This document shows positions 1 through 7,753 of a stretch of 64,000 nucleotides of DNA, one piece after another. Below the pieces are notes generated by a model. That model saw nothing but the letters and a program-made list of their open reading frames with translations. It searched no databases and had not been told where the DNA came from. Every line of letters starts with the position of its first letter. Position 1 is the first letter of the stretch. Origin of the DNA: UBA7803 sp040219935 (GTDB lineage Bacteria; Pseudomonadota; Gammaproteobacteria; Pseudomonadales; Azotimanducaceae); the NCBI GenBank assembly GCA_040219935.1, contig JAVJUA010000083.1, forward strand, positions 1 through 64,000. Reading direction: 5' to 3'. The translations under genes were made by a program, and so were the position numbers.

Positions 1-119
1 CCCGTCTCGCCGCATTCAGGGGCGCGGCCGCCGGCGGCGACCTCGTTATTTCACCCGCCAGCCTCTAGACTGCGCGGCTGTTTCCACCGAAAGACCAGCT
101 CGAGCCCGTACCAAAGTCC

Positions 120-1526
120 ATGAACAACCGCCGTACCAAGATCATCTGCACCATCGGCCCGGTCACCAACAGCTACGAACAGCTCGAGGCCCTTTATCAC
201 GCCGGCATGAACCTGGTGCGGCTCAACATGTCCCACGCCGACCATGCCGGCGCCGCGAAGATCATCAACTGGATCAAGACGCTGAACCGCAAGGTGCGCT
301 ACCCGGTACCGGTGGTGCTGGACACCCAGGGTCCGGAGATCCGCACCGGCGAGGTCAACGAGCCCATGGACCTGAAGCCGGGGCAGGTGGTGACCGTGTC
401 GGTGCGCGGCGACGGCGACGTCGAGCGCAGCTCGATCCTGGTCAACTACAAAGAGCTGGTGGACATCCTCCAGGTCGGCAACCGCATGACCGTGGACAAC
501 GGGCTGATCAACTTCGAGGTGCTGGAGAAGCGGGGCAATCAGCTTGTGTGCCGCGTGATCGACGGCGGCACCCTGGGGAGCCGCCGGCACGTGAACCTGC
601 CCGGCATCCGGGTCAACCTGCCGGCCATCACCGCCAAGGATCGCAAGGACATCGAGTTCGGCCTCGAGCACGAGGTCGACTACATCGCGCTCAGCTTCGT
701 GCGCTCGGCCGACGACGTCCACGAGCTGCGCACGCTGCTCGGCGAGCGCGGCCACAACGTCAAGATCATCGCCAAGATCGAGGATCAGGAAGGCGTCACC
801 AACATCCACGACATCGTCCGCGCCAGCGACGGCGTCATGGTGGCCCGAGGCGACCTGGGCATCGAGACCAACATCGCCGACCTGCCCAACGTGCAGCGCC
901 GCATCGTCCACTCGGCCATGAAGCACGGACGGCGTTCCATTGTCGCCACGCACCTGCTGGAGTCGATGATCGAGAATCCGATTCCCACCCGGGCCGAGGT
1001 CACCGACGTGGCCAACGCCATCTACGAGGGCGTCGACGCCATCATGCTCTCCGGGGAGACCAGCGTCGGCCGCTATCCGGTGCGCTGCGTGCAGCAGCTT
1101 CACGAGATCGCGGTGCGGGCCGAGCTGTGGCCCGGCCTCGGCTACGAGAAGGAGCTGATCGCCGATTCCGACAAGCAGCACATCGCCATCAACGCCGTGG
1201 CGCTGGCGGAAGACCTCGGCGCGGTGGGCATCGTGGTGATCACCCGTCGCGGCATCACGGCCGACCTGGTGACCAACGCCCGGCCGCAGCGGGTGCCCGT
1301 GTTCGCCTTCACCAACCACAGCCAGACGCGGCGCCGGCTGTCGCTGAACCGCGCCGTCTACAGCTATCGCATCGAGTTCAGCAAGGAGCCGGAGAAGACC
1401 CTGCAGCGGGCGCTGTCGATCCTGCGCGAGCGCGAGGAGTTCAAGCCCACCGACAAGGTGGTGGTAATCTCCGACGTGCTGGCCGAGCGCAACTCCGACG
1501 CCATCCAGTTGCGCTACCTCGAATAG
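120..1526 (+). CDS. pyk: Pyruvate kinase
   Basis: Glycolytic enzyme that converts phosphoenolpyruvate and ADP to pyruvate and ATP in the cytoplasm. The 468-residue product has the expected family length. It begins with the N-terminal strand motif TKIICTIGP and carries the LDTQGPEIRTG segment, the B domain, the catalytic signature IAKIEDQEGV with its conserved Lys, and the LSGETSVGRYP loop of the barrel, followed by the C-terminal domain. The ATG start fits the N-terminus of the family, although there is no clear Shine-Dalgarno sequence before it. It stands alone and converges on a permease gene 9 bases beyond its stop. Confidence 0.97.
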   Translation: MNNRRTKIICTIGPVTNSYEQLEALYHAGMNLVRLNMSHADHAGAAKIINWIKTLNRKVRYPVPVVLDTQGPEIRTGEVNEPMDLKPGQVVTVSVRGDGDVERSSILVNYKELVDILQVGNRMTVDNGLINFEVLEKRGNQLVCRVIDGGTLGSRRHVNLPGIRVNLPAITAKDRKDIEFGLEHEVDYIALSFVRSADDVHELRTLLGERGHNVKIIAKIEDQEGVTNIHDIVRASDGVMVARGDLGIETNIADLPNVQRRIVHSAMKHGRRSIVATHLLESMIENPIPTRAEVTDVANAIYEGVDAIMLSGETSVGRYPVRCVQQLHEIAVRAELWPGLGYEKELIADSDKQHIAINAVALAEDLGAVGIVVITRRGITADLVTNARPQRVPVFAFTNHSQTRRRLSLNRAVYSYRIEFSKEPEKTLQRALSILREREEFKPTDKVVVISDVLAERNSDAIQLRYLE

Positions 1527-1535
1527 GGAACGCCG

Positions 1536-2351
1536 TCACGGCGCCGTGGTCCACGCCGTATTGAGCATGCGGGCGGACACCAGCAGCAGCAGCGCGCCGA
1601 ACCCCTGACGCAGCGGCTGCGCCTCTACCGCGTGGGCCGTTCGAACGCCCAGCGGCGCGGCGATCACGGCGCTGCAGACGATGGCCAGGAATCCCGGCAC
1701 GTACAGATAGCCGACCATGCCCGGGCCGAGGTCGAGCCCGTAGCCGACGGTGACGTAGCCGAGGGTGCCTGCCAGCGCGATCGGCACCCCGAGCGCGCTG
1801 GAGGTGGCCGTGGCCCGGTGCACGGGCACGTTGAAGTACACCAGCGTCGGCACGATCACGTTGCCGCCGCCGATGCCGGCGATGCCGGAGATCAGCCCCC
1901 CGGTGCTGCCGAGGCCGGCCGACAGCAGCGTGCCCGGGGGCTGGCGGTGGGCGGCCGGGCGCCAGCGGGTGAGCATGACCACGGCCACGAACAGCAGAAA
2001 GGTGCCGATCAGGCCCCGGAACACGGCCACCGGCAGGGCGGTGGCCACCCAGCCGGCCAGGTAGCTGCCGAGGATCACGAACGGCGCCCAGCGCCGGGCG
2101 ATGGCCCAGTCCACCATGCCCGCCCGTAGCTGCGCCGTCGCCGCCGACAGGGACGTGAACAGCACGCAGGCGAGCGAGGTGGCGACGGCGACCGCGGTGA
2201 CCTCCCCGGGGGGCAGGAAGGCCAGGGCGTCCAGCAGGATGATGAGCATCGGCACGATCACTACGCCGCCGCCGATGCCGAGCAGGCCGCCCAGAAAGCC
2301 ACTGACCACGCCGATGCCGACGCAGGCGCCGAGAAACACCAGGAGATTCAA
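1536..2351 (-). CDS. TauE/SafE family sulfite exporter-like permease
   Basis: A 271-residue, very hydrophobic protein with the twofold pseudo-repeat typical of TauE/SafE (DUF81) permeases. Each half contains a glycine-rich motif: FLGGLLGIGGG near residue 20 and ISGIAGIGGGN near residue 155. The family moves sulfite, sulfoacetate or other small anions across the inner membrane; the substrate here cannot be inferred. It is divergent from the MORN-repeat gene with only about 23 bases between the two starts, so the promoter of each gene must lie at least partly inside the other. Confidence 0.85.
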   Translation of the reverse strand: MNLLVFLGACVGIGVVSGFLGGLLGIGGGVVIVPMLIILLDALAFLPPGEVTAVAVATSLACVLFTSLSAATAQLRAGMVDWAIARRWAPFVILGSYLAGWVATALPVAVFRGLIGTFLLFVAVVMLTRWRPAAHRQPPGTLLSAGLGSTGGLISGIAGIGGGNVIVPTLVYFNVPVHRATATSSALGVPIALAGTLGYVTVGYGLDLGPGMVGYLYVPGFLAIVCSAVIAAPLGVRTAHAVEAQPLRQGFGALLLLVSARMLNTAWTTAP

Positions 2352-2374
2352 TTACACTACGAAGGGTGACGAAG

Positions 2375-3382
2375 ATGGCGCGGAGTCTACTGAACTTGAC
2401 CCGACGACGACACCGAACGACACGACCGCTGCCGGCGCTGCTGCTGGCCGCGGTGCTGCTCGCGCCCGTGGCCGACGCCGCGGTGCGGCGCATCGAGCTG
2501 CCCAACGGCGACTTCTACGAGGGCGAGGTGGACGACGGCTTCCGCACCGGTCAGGGGGTCTACATCTGGGCGGATGGCCATCGCTACGAAGGCCGGTTCC
2601 GCAAGAACCGCATGCACGGCGACGGCGTCTACACCTGGCCGGACGGGCGCACCTATACCGGCAGCTTCCACAAGGACCGGCGCCAGGGCCACGGCGTGCT
2701 GCGCTGGCCGAACGGCGACGCCTACGAGGGCGACTTCGAGGACGACCAGATGCATGGGCAGGGCACCTTCATCTGGGCCAACGGTGACAGCTACACGGGA
2801 CAGTTCGACCATGGCCGGCGCAGCGGCCGCGGCGAGTTCGTGTGGCGCAGCGGCGAGCGCTACGTCGGTCTGTTCCGGGACGGCGAGCTGCACGGCACCG
2901 GCACCTTCTTCTGGCCCGATGGGCGCCGCTACGAGGGCCGCTACGAAGACGGCCGCAAGGTGGGCGTCGGCGTCTTCCACTGGCCCAACGGCAATCGCTA
3001 CATCGGTCAGTTCGCCGGCGACGTCCGGGCCGGCGTCGGGCTGTTCCACTGGCGCGACGGCACCGTCTATCGCGGCCAGTTTCAGGCCGACAAGATGCAC
3101 GGCTACGGGGTCAAGCAGACGCCCGACGGTGGCATGGAGCTGCAGCACTGGGAAGGCGGCAGCCTGGCCTGGACGCGGCCGCTGGCGGCGGTGCCGAACT
3201 GCGCCCTGAAGATCGAGGGCCGGCCGTGGATGTTCGACGCCGAGTCCTGCGTCAACGGCCTCGCCCATGGCGCCGGCCTGGCCGTGAGCCTGGACGGCGA
3301 GCGCATCGTCACCGACGGCCGCTTCGTGCTCGGCCAGCTCGTGGCCGGCGACGTGCGCGCGTTGCGGCCCGCCGAGTCCTGA
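2375..3382 (+). CDS. Exported MORN-repeat protein
   Basis: About 335 residues: an N-terminal basic and hydrophobic stretch that looks like a signal peptide (cleavage near VADAA), then about nine tandem MORN repeats of 23 residues with the pattern YEGxF-G-G-W-DG, and a short unique C-terminal tail. MORN repeats are structural and can bind lipids or proteins; no enzymatic function is implied. I chose the ATG at 2375, with GAAGGG upstream; a GTG nine bases earlier is in frame. Its stop overlaps the start of the kinase gene by one base (TGATG), so it is probably translationally coupled to the kinase and the FHA protein and may act with them. Confidence 0.85.
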   Translation: MARSLLNLTRRRHRTTRPLPALLLAAVLLAPVADAAVRRIELPNGDFYEGEVDDGFRTGQGVYIWADGHRYEGRFRKNRMHGDGVYTWPDGRTYTGSFHKDRRQGHGVLRWPNGDAYEGDFEDDQMHGQGTFIWANGDSYTGQFDHGRRSGRGEFVWRSGERYVGLFRDGELHGTGTFFWPDGRRYEGRYEDGRKVGVGVFHWPNGNRYIGQFAGDVRAGVGLFHWRDGTVYRGQFQADKMHGYGVKQTPDGGMELQHWEGGSLAWTRPLAAVPNCALKIEGRPWMFDAESCVNGLAHGAGLAVSLDGERIVTDGRFVLGQLVAGDVRALRPAES

Positions 3383-5637
3383 TGGAGCTGCCCGGCTTTC
3401 AGATTCAGCGCGAGATCGGCCGGGGCGGCATGGCGCGCGTCTACCTGGCGGTGCAGCGCAAGTTCGGCCGCCTGGTGGCGCTGAAGGTGGTGTCCGAGCA
3501 GTTTGCCAACGATGCCGAGTTCCGGCGACGCTTCGTTCAGGAATCGCGCATCAACGCCCGGCTCAGCCATCCCAACATCGTTCAGGTCTACGACGTCGGT
3601 GCCCACGGCAGCGTGCTCTTTCTGGTGATGGAGTACATCGGCGGTGGCGATCTCAACGCCCGCCTGGAGCGCGGCGTGCGCATCGACGAGCTGATCCGGG
3701 TGGTCAAGGAGATCGGCCGCGCCCTCGACTACGCCCACAACCGCGGCTTCGTGCACCGGGACATCAAGCCGGAGAACATCCTGTTCCGCGAGGACGGCAG
3801 CGCCGTGCTCTCCGACTTCGGCATCGCCCGCGTGGTGGATGACACCCCCAGCATCAGCGGTTCCGGCACGGTGCTCGGCACGCCCCAGTACATGAGCCCG
3901 GAGCAGGCCGCCGGCCGCGCCCTGGACGGGCGCTCGGACATCTACAGCCTGGGCATCGTCTTCTTCCGGATGCTGACCGGCGACGTTCCCTACAAGGCCG
4001 ACACCGCGGTCCGGGTCGGCGTGCGCCACCTCCAGGATCCGGTGCCGCGGCTGCCGCCCTACCTGGCGGTGTTTCAGGAGGTGCTCGACCGGGCGCTGGC
4101 CAAGAAGCCAGAGCAGCGATTTCAGAGCGGCGCGGAGCTGGCGGCCGCGCTGGACGCAGTGCGCTCGCGCCCCGATCTGCCCAACACCACCGTGCGGGCC
4201 CAGGCGGTCACCACCCAGGAGATCCGGGCCGTCGGTGCCCAGCTCATCACCGCCCGCGATCCAATTCGGGCGGAGCGTGGCAGCAAGCGCCGGCAGCGGC
4301 GGCGCGTGCTGCAAACCACGGCGTCGGTGACGCTGCTGGCGCTGGTGGTGATCGGCGGCAGCGTGCTGTTCGTGCGCGAACCCGAACGGGTTACCCGCCT
4401 GGCCGCCGCGGCCGGCATCATCGACGATCCCAAGGTGGAGGACGCCTGGAACAGCGCCCGGTCGCTGCGCCAGGACCCGAACCAGAGCCTGGCGACCATC
4501 GTCGCCGGGTACCGGCGGGTGCTCAACCTGGATCCCGGTCACGCCCCGGCGGCGGAGGGCCTGGCCAGCCTGGCCACCCAGTGGAAGACCGAGATCGAGA
4601 CGGCCCTTCGCGAGGGCCGGCTCGATCAGGCATCCAACCGCCTGGAGGAGTCGCTGCTCGCCTTTCCCGAAGACGCCAGCCTGCAGGCCCTGACCACGGA
4701 GATCGCCAACCGCCGCAACGCCGAACGCCTGGTGGCCAGCACCCAGGAGCTGCTGCGCAGCCACGGCTTCTCGGACGTGCCCGCGGCCACGGCGGCCATT
4801 CAGGCCTATCACGAGGTGCTGCGCCTGGCGCCCGAGCATCCGGTCGCCCGTGCCGAGCTGGACGCTCTGGCGCGGCATTACGCCGGGCTCGCCGCGACGG
4901 CCGCCGACGAAGGGGCCGTGGACCGCGCCATTGCCTTCCTCGACCGCGCCAGCGCCGCCAACGACCGGCTCGACGTGCTGGGCCAGGTGCGGGTGCAGAT
5001 CCAGCAGGCGGCGACCCTGCAGTCGGCCATCAGCGACATGCTGCACCAGGCCAGCCGCTATCGGGCGGAGGGCAACCTGATCAACCCACCCGGTCAGAAC
5101 GCAGCGGAGCTGTATCACCGGGTGTTGTCCACGGACCCGGACAACGCCATCGCCACCCAGGGCATGCACGAGGTGGAGTCGCAGCTGCTGGTGCTGGCAC
5201 GGGCTCAGCTCGATGCGGGCGACCTCGACGGCGTGCGGGAGCTGATCGGCAGGGCCGTGGCCGTGGGACTGGATGCGGCTTCGGTGAACCAGGTGAAGGC
5301 ACGCCTGGATGCGGAGGATGCGCGCCGGGCGGCGGTCGCCGAGCGGCTGCAGGCGGCGGGCGAGCAGCTCGCCCGGGGCTACATCACGGAGCCGGCGGAT
5401 CGCAACGCCGTCACGCTGCTGCGTGAGGTGCAGCGCCTGGATCCCGGCAATGCCGAGGCCCAGGCCATGCTGGCCCAGTGTGCGGAGCGCCTGGCCGACG
5501 TCGCCCGGGAGGCCTACGACGCCGGCATGCGCGCCGAGGCGCGGCGCTACCTGGAGCTGGCGCTGACGGTCACGCCCGACGTGGCGGCTTGGCGGGATCT
5601 TAGATCTCAGTGGCAAGAAAGTGACCCAACCATCTGA
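3382..5637 (+). CDS. Membrane Ser/Thr protein kinase with periplasmic TPR-like domain
   Basis: A 751-residue PknB-type (Hanks) kinase. Residues 8-260 form the kinase domain, with the nucleotide loop GRGGMARVY, Lys35, Glu54, the catalytic HRDIKPEN (from residue 125), DFG (145-147) and GTPQYMSPEQ. A basic linker leads to one membrane segment at about 313-330. The remaining 420 residues are Ala/Leu-rich helical repeats resembling TPRs and would be periplasmic. There are no PASTA domains. The open frame extends upstream, but the ATG directly at the MORN stop matches the domain start. The last 17 bases overlap the FHA gene, so the three genes form an operon and the FHA protein is a likely substrate or reader. 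Confidence 0.93.
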   Translation: MELPGFQIQREIGRGGMARVYLAVQRKFGRLVALKVVSEQFANDAEFRRRFVQESRINARLSHPNIVQVYDVGAHGSVLFLVMEYIGGGDLNARLERGVRIDELIRVVKEIGRALDYAHNRGFVHRDIKPENILFREDGSAVLSDFGIARVVDDTPSISGSGTVLGTPQYMSPEQAAGRALDGRSDIYSLGIVFFRMLTGDVPYKADTAVRVGVRHLQDPVPRLPPYLAVFQEVLDRALAKKPEQRFQSGAELAAALDAVRSRPDLPNTTVRAQAVTTQEIRAVGAQLITARDPIRAERGSKRRQRRRVLQTTASVTLLALVVIGGSVLFVREPERVTRLAAAAGIIDDPKVEDAWNSARSLRQDPNQSLATIVAGYRRVLNLDPGHAPAAEGLASLATQWKTEIETALREGRLDQASNRLEESLLAFPEDASLQALTTEIANRRNAERLVASTQELLRSHGFSDVPAATAAIQAYHEVLRLAPEHPVARAELDALARHYAGLAATAADEGAVDRAIAFLDRASAANDRLDVLGQVRVQIQQAATLQSAISDMLHQASRYRAEGNLINPPGQNAAELYHRVLSTDPDNAIATQGMHEVESQLLVLARAQLDAGDLDGVRELIGRAVAVGLDAASVNQVKARLDAEDARRAAVAERLQAAGEQLARGYITEPADRNAVTLLREVQRLDPGNAEAQAMLAQCAERLADVAREAYDAGMRAEARRYLELALTVTPDVAAWRDLRSQWQESDPTI

Positions 5638-6760
5638 TATCAATTACTTTTTGTTCGTAGATGGTGACAAGGTGCCGCTCACGGGTCCGATCACGGTCGG
5701 CCGCCACCTCGACAACGACCTGCTGCTGGCCGGCGAAGACGTTCTCGACTACCACCTGCGTCTCGAGCTGACGGACCGGGGCCCCTGGGTGATCCCGCTG
5801 GGGGAGGCGGCCCTGCGCGTGAACGGCAGCGACCGGGCCGAGCCGCTGGGGGTGATGCCGGGCGACGTGCTGAGCGTGGGCCAGAGCGAGCTCACCGTGC
5901 AGGCGGAAACGGCCCATCCCGCGGAGGCCGACGAGTGGCGCCTGCATGGCACGGGCGACGCCCAGGGGCGGGTCATCGCGGGCCCGTTCCGGGTGGGCCG
6001 TGGCGAGGACAGTGATCTGACCCTGCCCGACGACCACATCTCGCGCCGCCATGCCCAGTTCGACTGTCTGCTGGGCGCGGTGTGGCTGCGCGATCTGGGG
6101 TCGGCGAACGGCACCTACGTGAACGGCGAGCGGGTGGCCGGCGCCTGCCGGCTCTTCCATGGCGACGACGTGCGCTTCGATGCCCTGGCGTTTCAGCTCA
6201 TCGGCCGCGGCGCCGACCTCACGCCCGTGCGCCTGGACGACGCCGACGACGGCGAGGCGGCGGCACCGGCCAGGCTCAGCGTGGCCGCGGAGCGGGGTTC
6301 GGACACCACCGAGCTGGCGGCGGTCGAGCTGCATCCCGCGGTGATGCCGAGGACGCTGCCGGACAATGAAACCGGGGCCTTTCTGCTCGGCATCAGCGAG
6401 CCGGTGGCCAGCCTGACCTTCCGCACCCCCATGGGTCGAACCCTGATCGGGCGCCACGAGGACTGCGACCTGGTGATTCGCGATCGCACCGTGTCCGGGC
6501 AGCACGCCGAGCTGATGGTGCGGGCCGAGGGCGTGACCATCACCAACCTCATGGCCACCAACGGCATCCGTGTCAACGGTGACGAGGTGCAGACGGCCCG
6601 GCTCTACGATGGCGACGTGCTGCGCTTCGGCCGGGTGAGCCTGATGTTCAAGGACGTGCCGGCCGCAGAGTCGGCCCGGCCGTGGCTGCGGCGCGTGCAG
6701 CTCGCGCTGCTGGTGGCGTCGCTGCTGCTGGCCGCCGGGCTGATTCTGTTTCTCGTCTGA
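5621..6760 (+). CDS. Tail-anchored triple FHA-domain protein
   Basis: A 379-residue protein with three FHA-like phosphothreonine-binding domains. The first (about residues 15-90) is degenerate. The second (about 115-205) is canonical, with RVGRGEDSDL, ISRRHA and GSANGTYVNG. The third (about 265-345) has LIGRHEDCDL, SGQHA and TNGIRVNG. It ends in a single hydrophobic helix (RVQLALLVASLLLAAGLILF) and so is tail-anchored with the FHA domains in the cytoplasm. The start is a GTG inside the end of the kinase gene. It is the natural partner for the upstream kinase, probably recognising its autophosphorylated or target sites. Confidence 0.9.
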   Translation: MTQPSDINYFLFVDGDKVPLTGPITVGRHLDNDLLLAGEDVLDYHLRLELTDRGPWVIPLGEAALRVNGSDRAEPLGVMPGDVLSVGQSELTVQAETAHPAEADEWRLHGTGDAQGRVIAGPFRVGRGEDSDLTLPDDHISRRHAQFDCLLGAVWLRDLGSANGTYVNGERVAGACRLFHGDDVRFDALAFQLIGRGADLTPVRLDDADDGEAAAPARLSVAAERGSDTTELAAVELHPAVMPRTLPDNETGAFLLGISEPVASLTFRTPMGRTLIGRHEDCDLVIRDRTVSGQHAELMVRAEGVTITNLMATNGIRVNGDEVQTARLYDGDVLRFGRVSLMFKDVPAAESARPWLRRVQLALLVASLLLAAGLILFLV

Positions 6761-6837
6761 CGCCGCCCGGGCCGCGTTGCTTTTGGCCCATGCCCAACCT
6801 ATCCTGTCGCGCCTCCAATGCCGCCCGGAAGGCACCC

Positions 6838-7740
6838 ATGGCTGTACAGATTCCCTTTCGCCGCGAGCTCGAGTTCGACTACGGACAGGCCGATCGGGTT
6901 GGGCCTCGAATCCGCCGGGTGATCGCGCGCAATCCGAGCCCCTTCACCCTGTACGGCACCGGCACCTACATCCTCGGCAACGGTGAGGTCGCCGTGGTCG
7001 ATCCTGGCCCGGCTGATCCGGCCCACATCCAGGCCATCCTCGATGCCACCAAGGGCGAGAAGATCACCCACCTGCTGGTGACTCACACCCATACCGACCA
7101 CTCCCCCGGCTGCGCGCTGCTGAAGAAGAAGGTGGATGCCCCCAGCTTCGCCTATGGCCCCCACGGCGCCGGCAAGCTCGAGGAGGGCGTGCCGGTGGAA
7201 GAGGGCGGCGACATGGACTTCCGGCCCGATGAGCTGGTGCGTCACGGCGACGTGATCACCGGCGGCGACTGGTCGGTGGAGTGCGTCTACACGCCGGGCC
7301 ACACGTCGAACCACATGTGCTTCCAGCTTCGCGAAGACAAGGCGCTGTTCACGGGCGATCACATCATGGGCTGGTCCACCAGCATCATCTCGCCGCCGGA
7401 TGGCGACATGGCCGCGTACATGGCCAGCCTCGAGCTGCTGCTCGAGCGCGACGACGAGGTCTACTGGCCCACCCACGGTCCGCGCATCGAGCACCCGAAG
7501 GAGCTGGTGCGGGCCTTCATCGAGCACCGCCGCGAGCGCGAGGCGCAGATCGCCGACTGCGTCGGCAAGGGCGTCGGCCAGATTCGCGACATGGTGCCCA
7601 TCATGTACACCAGCACGCCGGAGTTCATGTTCCCGGCTGCCGCCCGCAGCGTGCTGGCGGCGGTGGAGTACATGGTCAAGAAGGGCGACCTGGTCGCCGA
7701 GGGGCCGGTGTCCCTGGACGGAACCTACCGCTTACCGTGA
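6838..7740 (+). CDS. Metallo-beta-lactamase-fold hydrolase
   Basis: A 300-residue cytosolic protein of the MBL superfamily, closest in layout to the LACTB2/beta-lactamase-like group. It has the metal-binding motif THTHTDHSPG (His83, His85, Asp87, His88), a further ligand region in TPGHTSNH, an FTGDHIMGW segment carrying the bridging Asp, and a winged-helix-like C-terminal part. The substrate is not evident; relatives hydrolyse thioesters, glyoxalase-type substrates or RNA. The open frame extends upstream, but the ATG at 6838 gives the family-like N-terminus. It lies 77 bases after the FHA gene and its relation to that operon is uncertain. Confidence 0.88.
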   Translation: MAVQIPFRRELEFDYGQADRVGPRIRRVIARNPSPFTLYGTGTYILGNGEVAVVDPGPADPAHIQAILDATKGEKITHLLVTHTHTDHSPGCALLKKKVDAPSFAYGPHGAGKLEEGVPVEEGGDMDFRPDELVRHGDVITGGDWSVECVYTPGHTSNHMCFQLREDKALFTGDHIMGWSTSIISPPDGDMAAYMASLELLLERDDEVYWPTHGPRIEHPKELVRAFIEHRREREAQIADCVGKGVGQIRDMVPIMYTSTPEFMFPAAARSVLAAVEYMVKKGDLVAEGPVSLDGTYRLP

Positions 7741-7753
7741 AGCGCTAACTGAC

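Noticed and set aside
3103..5643. 846-codon open frame on the minus strand
   Set aside because: It lies wholly opposite the kinase gene, is rich in His, Gly, Val and Gln in the way of GC-rich antisense reading, and has no recognisable domain.
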